Positions 44,155-54,033 of a stretch of 64,000 nt of DNA are shown one piece after another; the first letter of the stretch is position 1, and each line of letters starts with the position of its first letter. This stretch comes from Achromobacter spanius (GTDB taxonomy: Bacteria > Pseudomonadota > Gammaproteobacteria > Burkholderiales > Burkholderiaceae_B): positions 5,580,001 to 5,644,000 of the forward strand of contig NZ_CP034689.1 of NCBI RefSeq assembly GCF_003994415.1. Direction: 5' to 3'. The translations under genes were made by a program, and so were the position numbers. The notes under the pieces are model-generated. The model was given only the letters and a program-made list of their open reading frames with translations, was not told the origin of the DNA and made no database searches.

Positions 44155-47100
44155 TGCTCCAACGCCTAGTTCAGTTTTCGCTCTCGCAGCGGCTCTTTAT
44201 CCTGATCTTGGTCGCGATCCTCTCCGGAGCCGGTTGGTATGCGTACCGAGGGCTGCCTATCGACGCCTTTCCTGACGTATCGAGTACTCAGGTAAAGGTG
44301 ATCATGAAAGCCGCGGGCATGACACCAGAGGAGGTCGAAAACCGCATCGCAGTACCCATTGAAGTGGAGATGCTTGGCATACCAAACACGCGCATCCTGC
44401 GGTCGGTGACCAAGTACGGGTTGGTTGACGTGACGATCGATTTCGAGGACGGCACCGATATTTATTGGGCGCGGCAGCAGGTCAGTGAGCGGCTTGGAGG
44501 GATTCTAGAGAATCTTCCGCCGGGCATCGAAGGTGGCATGGCCCCAATCACAACCCCCTTAGGTGAAATGTTCATGTTCACCGTCGAGGGCGACTCCCTA
44601 ACGCTCGCAGAGCGACGGAGCTTATTGGATTGGGTGATCCGTCCTGCACTTCGCTCAGTGCCTGGTGTAGCGGACATCAACGCACTCGGTGGCGTAGTAC
44701 GCGCTTTCGAAATCGTGCCGGACGCCCTGCGCATGGCCGCGGCTGGTGTCACAACTGAGCAGTTACGCGACGCCGTCTCCGCCAACAACCGCAACGACGG
44801 CGCCGGACGCCTGGGCGAAGGCGGCGAGGTACTGCTAGTTCGAAGCGAAGGAAATGTTCGAGATTTAGACGACCTCCGTGCAATTGTCGTGCCTTCGGAA
44901 AACGGCAAATCCTTGCGTCTGGGAGATCTCGCCGAAGTCAAAGTGGGAACCGTCACACGATACGGCGTGGTCACGCAAGACGGAAAGGGTGAGGCCGTGC
45001 AGGGTCTGGTTTTAGGACTTGCCGGCGCCAATGCGCAACGTGTAGTCGAAGGCGTCCAGGCAAAACTGGCAGAGCTTCAGCCGACCCTCCCTGCTGGAGT
45101 GACGATCAAGCCATTCTATGACCGCGCACTGCTAGTCGATCGAGCGGTGGGAGCCGTCTCGAAAGCGTTGCTCGAAGCCACCGCGCTGGTGATCGTGCTG
45201 CTTGGCGCGTTTCTTGGGAACCTGCGCGCCGCGCTTACCGTCGCCTTGGTATTGCCGCTGGCAGCATTAAGCACCTTCATCCTCATGCGTTTTTTCGGCA
45301 TGTCCGCCAACTTAATGAGCTTGGGGGGCCTGGCGATCGCCATCGGCATGTTGGTAGATGCCGCAGTCGTGGTAGTTGAGAACATCGTCCAACGCATCGC
45401 CAGTGACCCCACTGCAGGAAAGGTCCCGCGACTCCATACGATCTATCGAGCGGTGAGAGAGGTTTCCGTTCCGGTGACCGCCGGCATTCTCATCATCATC
45501 ACGGTGTTTCTCCCGTTACTGACGCTACAAGGCCTCGAAGGAAAGTTCTTCGTACCTGTCGCGATCTCCATCGTATTTGCACTCGCAGGATCGCTGGTTC
45601 TGTCGCTCACCGTAATTCCCGTTCTGTCCTCCTACCTGTTGAAAGAGGTCAGCCATCACGAGCCTTGGCTACCCCGCAAACTGCTTAGCTTGTATGAGCC
45701 CACTCTTGAGTGGGTAATGAAGCGACAGAAACTCGTTGCCGGTTGCGCAATCGCAATGTTGCTCGGCGCCGCAGTCATCTACACCCAGGTCGGCAAGACG
45801 TTTATGCCGACGATGGATGAAGGTGACCTGATTGTCGGTATCGAGAAGCTTCCCTCCATCAGCCTTGAAGAAAGCGCCCAGCTGGATATGCGCATTCATC
45901 AAGCCCTGATGGGCTCGATACCTGAAATCAGGGGCATCGTGGCTCGTGCGGGGTCCGACGAGATTGGGCTTGATCCCATGGGTTTGAACCAGACCGACAC
46001 GTACCTTCTTCTCAAGCCGCGGGAGGAGTGGCGTATGGGCAGCAAGGAAGCGCTCATGGATGAAATTCGCAAGGTCTTGGACCCCATGCCCGGCATCGAA
46101 TACAGCTTCACGCAGCCGATCGAAATGCGCGTATCCGAAATGATCATCGGCGTTCGCGGAGACCTCGCCGTCAAGATCTATGGGCCCGACCTGGATGAGC
46201 TCAACCGCTACGCTCAAGAAGTCGAGTCGGTACTGAAAACGGTTCCCGGGAACCAAGACGTTTACACGGTTCAAAACGACGGCGTGCAGTATCTGCAGGT
46301 GAAGGTAGATCGGGTGCAAGCCGGTCAGTTTGGACTATCGGTCGAGGCGATTCAGGACGCGCTTCGCGCTCAGATAGAAGGCCAACGTGCGGGCGAAGCG
46401 ATCGAAGGCAACCGTCGAACTCCAATCGTCGTCCGCGGTCCAGAAAGCACCCGAATGTCCCCCGCCGAGTTTGCGGCCATGCGCCTAACCACGCCAGATG
46501 GCAGAACGGTGCCTTTGTCGACGCTCGCCAAATTGGAACGCGAAGCCGGGCCAGTCAAGATTGATCGCGAAATGGGTAGCCGATATAGCGTCGTGATCGC
46601 CAACGTCGGCGGCCGCGACCTGGTCGGATTCGTTGAAGAGGCCAAGGCGCTGGTGGCCAGCAAAGTTGCGTTGCCGACCGGCTATCGGATTTCCTGGGGC
46701 GGGCAGTTTGAAAATCAGCAGCGCGCGGCGGCTCGACTCACGGTTGTTGTTCCCGTAGCCCTGGGCATGATCTTCATTCTGCTGTTCTCAACGTTCAGGT
46801 CCGTGCGGCAGTCATTGCTCATCTTGAGCAACATACCGTTCGCTCTCGTAGGCGGCATCGTAGCGCTCTGGCTTACCGGCGAATACCTGTCGGTGCCCGC
46901 GTCTGTGGGTTTCATTGCGCTTCTTGGGATCACCGTACTCAACGGCGTCGTTCTCGTCAGCTACTTCAACCAGTTGAGGCTGGAAGGTCTTTCTTTGCGG
47001 GAAGTGGTAGTACAGGGAGCCAAACGACGTCTGCGGCCAGTTCTGATGACGGCCTCGATCACCGCCTTCGGGCTCATTCCCCTGTTGTTTGCGACTGGCC

Positions 47101-47237
47101 CTGGATCTGAGATTCAGCGCCCTCTGGCCATCGTCGTCATCGGCGGCTTGATTACCGCCACAGCGCTCACCCTCTTACTCCTTCCGATTCTCTACCTGCG
47201 CTTCGCATTCAGCAAGCGAGGAGACGCCAATGTTTGA
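44154..47237 (+). CDS. HME-family RND heavy-metal efflux pump (CzcA-like)
   Basis: This 1027-residue RND pump of the heavy-metal-efflux type has family features GLPIDAFPDVSSTQVKV, DGTDIYWARQQVSERL and the pair of helix bundles with large periplasmic loops. The fourth transmembrane helix reads AIAIGMLVDAAVVVVEN, not the DFGxxVDGAVV of CzcA/CnrA, so cation specificity is open. The nickel/cobalt and zinc context suggests a divalent metal. It is proton-driven export, with the adaptor gene upstream and the outer-membrane gene downstream. Confidence 0.9.
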   Translation: MLQRLVQFSLSQRLFILILVAILSGAGWYAYRGLPIDAFPDVSSTQVKVIMKAAGMTPEEVENRIAVPIEVEMLGIPNTRILRSVTKYGLVDVTIDFEDGTDIYWARQQVSERLGGILENLPPGIEGGMAPITTPLGEMFMFTVEGDSLTLAERRSLLDWVIRPALRSVPGVADINALGGVVRAFEIVPDALRMAAAGVTTEQLRDAVSANNRNDGAGRLGEGGEVLLVRSEGNVRDLDDLRAIVVPSENGKSLRLGDLAEVKVGTVTRYGVVTQDGKGEAVQGLVLGLAGANAQRVVEGVQAKLAELQPTLPAGVTIKPFYDRALLVDRAVGAVSKALLEATALVIVLLGAFLGNLRAALTVALVLPLAALSTFILMRFFGMSANLMSLGGLAIAIGMLVDAAVVVVENIVQRIASDPTAGKVPRLHTIYRAVREVSVPVTAGILIIITVFLPLLTLQGLEGKFFVPVAISIVFALAGSLVLSLTVIPVLSSYLLKEVSHHEPWLPRKLLSLYEPTLEWVMKRQKLVAGCAIAMLLGAAVIYTQVGKTFMPTMDEGDLIVGIEKLPSISLEESAQLDMRIHQALMGSIPEIRGIVARAGSDEIGLDPMGLNQTDTYLLLKPREEWRMGSKEALMDEIRKVLDPMPGIEYSFTQPIEMRVSEMIIGVRGDLAVKIYGPDLDELNRYAQEVESVLKTVPGNQDVYTVQNDGVQYLQVKVDRVQAGQFGLSVEAIQDALRAQIEGQRAGEAIEGNRRTPIVVRGPESTRMSPAEFAAMRLTTPDGRTVPLSTLAKLEREAGPVKIDREMGSRYSVVIANVGGRDLVGFVEEAKALVASKVALPTGYRISWGGQFENQQRAAARLTVVVPVALGMIFILLFSTFRSVRQSLLILSNIPFALVGGIVALWLTGEYLSVPASVGFIALLGITVLNGVVLVSYFNQLRLEGLSLREVVVQGAKRRLRPVLMTASITAFGLIPLLFATGPGSEIQRPLAIVVIGGLITATALTLLLLPILYLRFAFSKRGDANV

Positions 47238-47532
47238 AACTTGCCTCACCATTCTCTGCACGCCTTCAGTCGAAGAAGGCATACAGGATCTTCTTCTCGT
47301 GATGGAGCCGTCGCCCGTATTCATCCGCCAAACAGCGGCCGCGCATGGAGTCGCTTTTGGCGCGCTGAGCCAGGCGGAACAGGTCTTGGGACGCGCGGCG
47401 GCCGTAGAGATCCGGGTGTTGTGCGACCACCAGCAGGCGGACGAGATTGAAGAACGGCTTAGCGCCACATTCGGAAAATCGGGATTGCTCATGTGGCGCA
47501 CCGCGGTTGCTCAGTCCGGAGGGCAGAAATGA
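47230..47532 (+). CDS. DUF3240 family protein
   Basis: This 100-residue protein has PII-like ferredoxin-fold proportions: CLTILCTPSVEEGIQDLLLV near the start and VEIRVLCDHQQADEIEERL later. DUF3240 members occur inside czc/ncc-type efflux operons between the pump and channel genes, as here. It overlaps the pump gene by eight bases and the channel gene by four. It may modulate the pump by direct contact. That is inferred. Confidence 0.75.
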   Translation: MFETCLTILCTPSVEEGIQDLLLVMEPSPVFIRQTAAAHGVAFGALSQAEQVLGRAAAVEIRVLCDHQQADEIEERLSATFGKSGLLMWRTAVAQSGGQK

Positions 47533-48770
47533 TAAAGCCTTATATTTTTGCCGCTGTACTCGTCGCAACGATGCCTGCGCAAGCGAAATCGCCAGCGCAA
47601 CCAGACGTCAAAATGCCGGACACTATGCAGGTCCGCGAGCTGCTTAACAAGGATCCGGCAGTAGCCGCGGCGATCGCGAATTTACGTGTTGCCCGCAGCG
47701 CGGCCGGAATTCTTGAGGATTCTCCCTATGAGTGGACACCATCCGTTAGCGCGCAGCGCCGCAATGTGAACACCGGAGAACACTACAACGAATGGAACAT
47801 CGGTGTGGACAGAGGGATTCGTCTTCCCGGGAAAGCGAACGCGGATCGGGAGCTCGCCGGCGGCGTGCTCAGCGAGGCTCGAGCCAAGTACCGAGCACAA
47901 ATACACAACTCCGCCACTGAGCTGATGAGGCTCTGGGTCGACTGGCTGCACGCTGAAGCGGCAAATCGCCTTGCCCAGACCAACTATGAGACCGTGCAAA
48001 AAAGTGTGCAGGCTGTCGAAAGGCGTGTGAAGGCCGGCGACGCCTCTCGACTGGACTTGGGATTGGCGCAAGCCGAGCTGGCAGATCAAAACCGACAACG
48101 TAGCCAGGCCGCCATGCTTGGCGATATTGCGTGGTCCCGCCTGTCCATGCGCTTTCCAGGCATTGAGCGCAAACCGACCGAACTGCCCCTACCTGAAAAA
48201 TTGCCGCAAGATGATGTCGAGCTTCGGACTCGAATCATCGACGCAAGCGAGGATCTTCAGATTGTCCAGACTCAATTGGCCCAATCCCAAGCGGCTGCGG
48301 CCCGAGCGCGAGCCGAACGCGTTCCCGATCCAACCGTAGGTCTATATACCGCCTCCGAACGCGGCGGCGCCGAACGTTATTGGGGTGTGCGCGTCAGCAT
48401 ACCTATCCCCGGAGGCGCGCGGATAAAGCGTGCCGATCAAGCGGCGGCCAGCGCGGATGTTTCGTATCAAGGACTTGAACTCAAGCGTCGCCAACTCGAC
48501 GTCGAAGCATCAAGCGACATCGCTGCGGCCCGCGGGACTTTGTTGACCGCCGAAGTCGCTCGCCAGAACGCGGAAATGCTATTGAAGAATGCCGCGTTGA
48601 TGCAGCGCGCATACAGCCTCGGCGAGGTCGACCTGCAGAGCCTGCTGATCGCGAAACGTCAGGACACCGGAGCGACTGCCAGCGCATTGGCGGCCCAAGC
48701 CGAGGCGTTGAAAGCGGCCTACAAGCTGAAGATAGATGCGCATCTGATCTGGGATCTCGACAAAGACTGA
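47529..48770 (+). CDS. outer-membrane channel of the RND system (CzcC-like)
   Basis: This 413-residue TolC/OEP-family protein has a signal peptide ending near AQAKS and two long alpha-helical OEP repeats. ARSAAGILEDSPYEWTPSVS and GVDRGIRLPGKANADRELAG mark the first, and VRVSIPIPGGARIKRADQAA marks the second. It completes the tripartite exporter. The ATG at 47529 overlaps the DUF3240 stop. The gene order B-A-DUF3240-C differs from the C-B-A order of czc. Confidence 0.88.
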   Translation: MIKPYIFAAVLVATMPAQAKSPAQPDVKMPDTMQVRELLNKDPAVAAAIANLRVARSAAGILEDSPYEWTPSVSAQRRNVNTGEHYNEWNIGVDRGIRLPGKANADRELAGGVLSEARAKYRAQIHNSATELMRLWVDWLHAEAANRLAQTNYETVQKSVQAVERRVKAGDASRLDLGLAQAELADQNRQRSQAAMLGDIAWSRLSMRFPGIERKPTELPLPEKLPQDDVELRTRIIDASEDLQIVQTQLAQSQAAAARARAERVPDPTVGLYTASERGGAERYWGVRVSIPIPGGARIKRADQAAASADVSYQGLELKRRQLDVEASSDIAAARGTLLTAEVARQNAEMLLKNAALMQRAYSLGEVDLQSLLIAKRQDTGATASALAAQAEALKAAYKLKIDAHLIWDLDKD

Positions 48771-48829
48771 GCCTCCAAGCGCCGTCGCTTCCTAGAGGAG
48801 CGCGGCGAAGGACTCATTCCAGGAAAATC

Positions 48830-49986
48830 ATGATGAAGATTCTCTATACAAACTTTCATGTCGGGCCCCACGTCAGCGGTCACGCCATTTACATCTCTCG
48901 CCTGGCGCAAAACCTGGTCGGGCACCACTCTATCAGTGTGGCCGCGCCACCAGGGTGCGCACTTTTACGACTTGCGGCGGATATTCCGGATGTCAGAACT
49001 TACCCCATAGATTTTTCATCTCGTCTATACCGGATGCCCGCTCCGGCAAGAAAATTGCGTGCCTTGCTCGAACGCGAGAATTTCGATGTGGTGCACGTTA
49101 ACGGATCCGCTGATCACAAGCTTGTTATCTTGGCGTCTCTCTTTTTGAAGCAACGACCAAAGATAGTTTTTACGAAGCACAACGATCAGCCCATATCTGC
49201 GCTGAGCGCGCGCATCCGCACATGGTTAGGCACCGATCACGTGATTGCAGTATGCGATCACGTCCGCAGGAAGCTCGCAAAGACGGCATACGCGAACGCC
49301 GGCATATCCACGGTATTCAACGGCGTCGATACGACAACCTTTCGCCCCTCTAGCGCGGAGGAGAAAAGCGGCATGAGAGCGCGCTACTTCGGCAAAGAGC
49401 TAGCCGGCCGCATCGTGCTGGGAAGTAATGCAGGGACGGGCGAGTACAAGAGCTGGATGGACATGGTCCGCGCTGTTGCCCGCCTGCCTCTGGCAGTGCG
49501 AGAGGGCTTCCATGTAGCGGTCGCAGGGGCCCTATATCCAGCGCTGACCTCGCGGAAATACGAGGGCTGGGCATGGAAGGTCGTTTCAGCTATGTGGGGA
49601 TACTGGACGACGTCAGGCCGTTCATTTCGGCGATCGATGTGGGCTTTGTTCTATCGCACCGGGTGGAGACTATCTCTTTCGCATGTCGTGAAATGATGGC
49701 CTGCGGAAAGCCCGTCATCGTCACTGAGTACGCCGGCCTACCAGAGAACATTACCCGCGGCATCGACGGCTGGGTGGTCCCACCACGGTCCCCGGATTCA
49801 ATCGCAACCTTGCTTGCCCAGATCGCAGACCGGGCATTCAACCTCTTTGACATGGGCGTCGCAGCGCGAAGAAAGGCTGAAGCCAAATTCGATCAGGTGG
49901 ACTTTATCCACGGCACCCAACGTGTCTATGTGGAACTGGTTTTTCCCGCCCCAAGAAGGCACGAACTGAGCGGCGCGGGTGGATAG
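48830..49986 (+). pseudogene. GT4-type glycosyltransferase, frameshifted
   Basis: The first ~247 codons encode the N-terminal half of a family 4 glycosyltransferase (KILYTNFHVGPHVSGHAIYI, VVHVNGSADHKLVILASLF, ISTVFNGVDTTTF). The second half is in another frame from about 49573 (SYVGILDDVRPFISAIDVGF, SFACREMMACGKPVIVTEYA). The break lies at about 49565-49573. One base must be restored to join the halves. There is no homopolymer at the junction. It is either a recent pseudogene or a sequencing error. A complete protein would be about 385 residues. Its place in a metal-resistance block is unusual. Confidence 0.75.
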
Positions 49987-50127
49987 TGAAATTCGACTAT
50001 GGACAGCGATGCTTGCGCAAATGTAATGTCGCCGCCAGCAAATTGCCGGGGTCAACTTCTTAAAGTAGTCATAGCCCGAAAGCACCCGAGGGCGACCATA
50101 CGCAACCCTGACCTAGAAGGACACCCC

Positions 50128-50457
50128 ATGAAAATCCGCCACGTCGCAGCGCTATTGATCCTTGGTGCCACCACCACATTTGTTCAGGCGGCTCCCTGGC
50201 ACATAGAGAATACGGAAATTGGCTATGTCACTCACACTGGCGAGTCGGCGCCAGGAAAGTCGGCAGATGAGGTACATCAAGAACTGCTGGCGGCGAAATC
50301 CGACAAGCGAGAGTGGTACTTTAAGAATCTGAACATCGCGAAACCCGCATGGACGCAAAAGTCAACGAAGACCCGCGCACAAGTTATTCAGGAAATGGAA
50401 GACATGTCACCGGAAGAAAAGGCCTGGCTCAAAGAGGTCTACACCCCCGGATCGTGA
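50128..50457 (+). CDS. small secreted protein, DUF4148-like
   Basis: This 109-residue protein has a signal peptide (RHVAALLILGATTTFVQA) and a mature part containing TGESAPGKSADEVHQELLAA and AQVIQEMEDMSPEEKAWLKE. Small periplasmic proteins of the DUF4148 type are common in this bacterial group and often precede metal-response two-component genes. The ATG at 50128 follows AGAAGGA. Confidence 0.6.
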   Translation: MKIRHVAALLILGATTTFVQAAPWHIENTEIGYVTHTGESAPGKSADEVHQELLAAKSDKREWYFKNLNIAKPAWTQKSTKTRAQVIQEMEDMSPEEKAWLKEVYTPGS

Positions 50458-50555
50458 TGTAGCTGGGCATTGTGGGCCCGCCGAGATCCCGGTCTAAGCG
50501 CCACATGCCTTAGTGTGCGGGCAACTGCGAGCCTACCCGCATAGGAGCGCTGAAT

Positions 50556-51248
50556 ATGAAGATACTAGTCGTCGAGAACGAGACAAAACTGGCTGACTAC
50601 TTGCGCCGTGCATTGCAGGAAAACGGCCACGTAGTCGAATGTTCGTACGATGGCATCAATGGGCTCCACCTGGCCTTGGAATTGGAGTTCGATGTCATCC
50701 TTCTCGACTGGATGCTTCCAGGCATCGACGGCATTGAGCTACTGCGCTGCCTGAGGCAGCGCAAGCAAACGCCGGTATTGATTCTAACGGCGCGCGCTGA
50801 CGTCGAAGACAGGGTGGCGGGACTGCACGAAGGCGCGGATGACTATCTTTCCAAGCCGTTTTCGCTATCCGAGCTTTTAGCCCGAGTGTTTGCGCTTGGT
50901 CGCCGGGCTTCCGGACAAGCTTCCCCCGCCCCACTTTCCAGCCGACTGGAGGTTGCAGATTTGAATCTCGACCTTCTTTCAAGAAAAGCCATGCGGGCCG
51001 GACGCCGTCTTGATCTCACCTCAAAAGAGTTCGCCTTACTGGCGCTATTGATGCGACGCCAGGGGGAGGTACTTTCAAGAATGACGTTAGCCGAGCAAGT
51101 TTGGGACATCAATTTCAAAAGCAACACGAATGTAGTAGAGGTCGCTATGCGACGCTTGCGCGCCAAGGTTGACGACCCTTTTCCAGAAAAGTTGCTGCAC
51201 ACAATGCGGGGTATGGGCTACATCTGCGAACACAGGAAAGGATGGTGA
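50556..51248 (+). CDS. OmpR-family response regulator (CzcR/CopR-like)
   Basis: This 230-residue protein has an N-terminal receiver domain with the phospho-acceptor aspartate in VILLDWMLPG, the acidic pair in LVVENETKLAD and the lysine in DDYLSKPFSL. The C-terminal winged helix contains DLTSKEFALLALLMRRQGEV and ATG-proximal RGMGYICEHRKGW at the end. It is coupled to the histidine kinase gene by a seven-base overlap. It probably controls the RND operon upstream. Confidence 0.92.
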   Translation: MKILVVENETKLADYLRRALQENGHVVECSYDGINGLHLALELEFDVILLDWMLPGIDGIELLRCLRQRKQTPVLILTARADVEDRVAGLHEGADDYLSKPFSLSELLARVFALGRRASGQASPAPLSSRLEVADLNLDLLSRKAMRAGRRLDLTSKEFALLALLMRRQGEVLSRMTLAEQVWDINFKSNTNVVEVAMRRLRAKVDDPFPEKLLHTMRGMGYICEHRKGW

Positions 51249-52612
51249 GCGCCGCGCCCAGCGCACCGCGCTCTTTAAGCGGACAGTTGTCTACGTGGCT
51301 GGCCTTGCAAACGTTCGTGGTCCTCAGCGTTGTCGGCATCGCGGTTTACACCATAGCAAACTGGAATTTGGCTTCGCGACAAGACGCGTTGCTGGAGCAA
51401 AAAGGTCAAGTTGTTCATCATCTTGTTAGCGAGCACGAAGCGAGCGGGAAAGACTATCAGGATTTGCAGCACAGCTTGACGGACCTTTTTTCTAAAAGCT
51501 CCGACTTCTTCCTCACGTTGAAGGTGGGAGATACCAAACTAAATTTCGGCAATCCCGTAGTAGCCCGTGAAAGCAATGCTCGCCAAGAAAGGACGTTGGA
51601 CTTTCAGCTCCCAACTCTTCAGGGTTCCGGCGACGGCATTTCAGCGAGCCTTTCCATGGACGTGTCGTCTGACGCCAAGCTACGGACCGCCTTGGCATGG
51701 GCATTGTTGGTCTGTGCCCTCGGCGGAGCAGCAGTTGTTTCGGCTTGCACCGCGTTTGCCATCAACCGCAGCTTGGTTCCGCTAGAGGCGCTTGGGAGAC
51801 AAGCGGAGGACATGGATGCCGATTCGTTGGGACAGCGCTTGAGCGGTGAAGGCCAGGCATTGGAGCTGCAGCCACTGATCGAACAATTCAATTCGCTGCT
51901 GCAACGGCTTGAAATTGCATACCTACAGCTAGAGTCGTTCAATATGGACGTCGCGCACGAACTGCGCACTCCCCTGGCAACGCTGGTGGGCAATCTGGAA
52001 CTTTCGCTGACCCAGCAGTTGGACGTACTCGCCTTCCGGGAGGTGGTCGCATCCAGTTTAGAAGATGCGCAGCATATGGCGGAGGTCGTGAACGACATGC
52101 TCTTTCTCTCACGCGCAGACCGGGGCGTCCAAGCCCGGCGTTCGCAGGTGGAGAGCGTCGCACGCGCTCTGGAAGAAGTGGTGGCATATCACGAGGCGGA
52201 GGCCGCCGAAAGCGAAGTAATAGTACAGGTGACAGGCGAAGCACAAGCAGCGGTCGACAGGAAGCTTCTGCAGAGAGCGGTCTCTAATTTGCTCTCGAAT
52301 GCACTGCGTTATGCGAATCGCGGCTCGACAGTCGAAGTGAATATCTGCGATAGCCCCTGCCTCACCGTGCGGGTCGTGAACGAAGGAGAGTCGATTCCGG
52401 CCGCAGATCTCCCTATGCTATTTCACCGTTTCTACCGCGCCGATAGTTCTCGCAGAGATCAACAACAACACCACGGTCTGGGGCTTGCAATCGTCGCTGC
52501 GATTGCCCGAATGCACGGCGGGCGTAGTTTCGCCAGCTGCCAAGGAAACTTGGTCTCCATCGGATTCGCGCTTCCGGGCGATTCAACCATAAGCATCCGA
52601 AATGCCATATAG
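51242..52612 (+). CDS. heavy-metal sensor histidine kinase (CzcS/CopS-like)
   Basis: This 456-residue kinase has two transmembrane helices (FVVLSVVGIAVYTIANW and AWALLVCALGGAAVVSACTA) bounding a periplasmic sensor loop, then a HAMP region and the H-box NMDVAHELRTPLATL. ATPase motifs are LLQRAVSNLLSNALRYANRG (N-box), LFHRFYRADSSRRD and HHGLGLAIVAA (G-box). It senses metal in the periplasm and phosphorylates the regulator encoded just upstream. Confidence 0.92.
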   Translation: MVSAAPSAPRSLSGQLSTWLALQTFVVLSVVGIAVYTIANWNLASRQDALLEQKGQVVHHLVSEHEASGKDYQDLQHSLTDLFSKSSDFFLTLKVGDTKLNFGNPVVARESNARQERTLDFQLPTLQGSGDGISASLSMDVSSDAKLRTALAWALLVCALGGAAVVSACTAFAINRSLVPLEALGRQAEDMDADSLGQRLSGEGQALELQPLIEQFNSLLQRLEIAYLQLESFNMDVAHELRTPLATLVGNLELSLTQQLDVLAFREVVASSLEDAQHMAEVVNDMLFLSRADRGVQARRSQVESVARALEEVVAYHEAEAAESEVIVQVTGEAQAAVDRKLLQRAVSNLLSNALRYANRGSTVEVNICDSPCLTVRVVNEGESIPAADLPMLFHRFYRADSSRRDQQQHHGLGLAIVAAIARMHGGRSFASCQGNLVSIGFALPGDSTISIRNAI

Positions 52613-52657
52613 GGCCCTCCTTCCTCGAGAACCAAAATTGCCAATGGACTTGAAAAT

Positions 52658-52942
52658 ATGACGCGAACTCTCTTCTTGTGCGCGTGCGCAGCGGTCTTGT
52701 CCGCGTGCACGAGCGCCCAAACTGGAACGTCGGGCCTAAGCCGAATAGAGGTGCGGGCTGATGTAGCGATGTGGCAGCGCTCAGGCATGGACCGCTTCTA
52801 CCGCGGCCGGGGGCCAATCGATGTCTTCAGCCCGGCGTATCGCCGTAGCTATGCGGAGTACCAGCGCCTGAAAAGTGGCCCGGAGTATCAGGCTGAAGTA
52901 GAAAGACTACGGGCGGAAGCCGCCTCGAAAGTCACAGACTAA
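52658..52942 (+). CDS. small lipoprotein
   Basis: This 94-residue protein has a lipoprotein signal (LFLCACAAVLSACTS, lipobox LSAC). The mature part contains VAMWQRSGMDRFYRGRGPID and YQRLKSGPEYQAEVERL, DUF4148-like. It lies 45 bases after the kinase gene, in the same direction. The function is unknown. Confidence 0.6.
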   Translation: MTRTLFLCACAAVLSACTSAQTGTSGLSRIEVRADVAMWQRSGMDRFYRGRGPIDVFSPAYRRSYAEYQRLKSGPEYQAEVERLRAEAASKVTD

Positions 52943-52973
52943 GTCACGGAAGCGGCGACATGGGGCTGTAGGC

Positions 52974-53261
52974 CTACAGGTACTTCGTGATTTCCTTGAA
53001 TTCGTCGATCGTACGCTGACTCTCCGCACTGACCGTCCCAATCGCACTCTCAAGACAGTGATCGATGTGATCCTGTATCAGCACCTTTTTTGCCTGAGAA
53101 ATCGCCTTCTCCACAGCATGCAGCTGCTGGGCCAGTTCTAAACAGGACCTACCATCTTCCATCATCTGCAAAATGCTGCGCAGATGGCCGTCGGCTCGCT
53201 TTAACCGCTTGGAGACCGCATCTTGATGATGGTGTGGCTGTAGGGGGCTTGCTTTGCTCAT
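52974..53261 (-). CDS. second CsoR/RcnR-family metal-responsive repressor
   Basis: This 95-residue DUF156 protein is a paralogue of the regulator at 39357-39635. Both share RLKRADGHLRSILQMME, then LAQQLHAVEKAISQAK and LIQDHIDHCLE, and end in ITKYL. The main differences are in the N-terminal tail and in residues 65-85. The ATG is at 53261. It is the only gene of its transcript before the methyltransferase gene upstream, and may control the HupE-like permease and neighbours. Confidence 0.85.
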   Translation of the reverse strand: MSKASPLQPHHHQDAVSKRLKRADGHLRSILQMMEDGRSCLELAQQLHAVEKAISQAKKVLIQDHIDHCLESAIGTVSAESQRTIDEFKEITKYL

Positions 53262-53352
53262 GATGGAAGCATCATACACAGAAACATGCTGGAGCATTTG
53301 GTGCCAGCGCTCCCTCCCCAGATAAGCGCGACACGCCTGGACTCTCACTCTT

Positions 53353-54033
53353 TTACAGACGAGCGCCTTCGGGACAGCCGGCAGCGAGGCCGCCTCGTGT
53401 CACATAGGTTCGCTTGGCTATTCGGTAAACGGACGCTGGGGGGAGATTACGAGCCACAAAGCTGACCAGACTGAAAGATAGTTCGAATTTGTCGAGAACC
53501 GATTGCGAGACGGGGCAACGAAATCCATAGGTGAACAAATACAAAGCACCCTGAGGCACCATGACATCAAAGACCGTCCGAAGAACTCGCTCGTGCTCTA
53601 GACCGCTCATGTTCAGCAATGGCAAGCCGCAGACCGTGGTCGAAACTTCTTTGAGCTCGGGATACTGGACCGGACATAAATCCTGAGCAAGCACTTGAAG
53701 TACGGTAGCGGCAGGGAACTGGACCTTCAGCCCTTGGCTCAAGGTAGCGTCCCGCTCTACCAAGATGAGCCTTGCCGGCGAGACACCTTTCCGCAGGATC
53801 TCTCGGGTGAACACGCCTGTGCCGCATCCAAGCTCCAGGACTCTCCCGGGCCCCGGCTGCACCGACGCTGTTATCGCAGCGGCAAGCGCAGCGCTTGAAG
53901 GCAGTACGGCGCCCATTGATAGAGGATTAGAGACCAATGCGGAGAGGAATTCCTTCGTTTCTGTCAACCAGGTAGCTAATGGGTTCCTAGACTGCGCGGA
54001 GATTGGGCGCGCCTGAGAGCGGCGAGAGTTCAT
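53353..54033 (-). CDS. class I SAM-dependent methyltransferase (PmtA-like)
   Basis: This 226-residue methyltransferase has the SAM-binding motif RVLELGCGTGVFTREIL and post-motif LILVERDATLSQGLKVQFP. Its N-terminal helix and SNPLSMGAVLPSSAALAAAI resemble phosphatidylethanolamine N-methyltransferases. The start was taken at the ATG at 54033 (MNSRRSQARP). Its reason for being in the metal block is unclear and may be membrane-lipid adaptation. Confidence 0.75.
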   Translation of the reverse strand: MNSRRSQARPISAQSRNPLATWLTETKEFLSALVSNPLSMGAVLPSSAALAAAITASVQPGPGRVLELGCGTGVFTREILRKGVSPARLILVERDATLSQGLKVQFPAATVLQVLAQDLCPVQYPELKEVSTTVCGLPLLNMSGLEHERVLRTVFDVMVPQGALYLFTYGFRCPVSQSVLDKFELSFSLVSFVARNLPPASVYRIAKRTYVTRGGLAAGCPEGARL

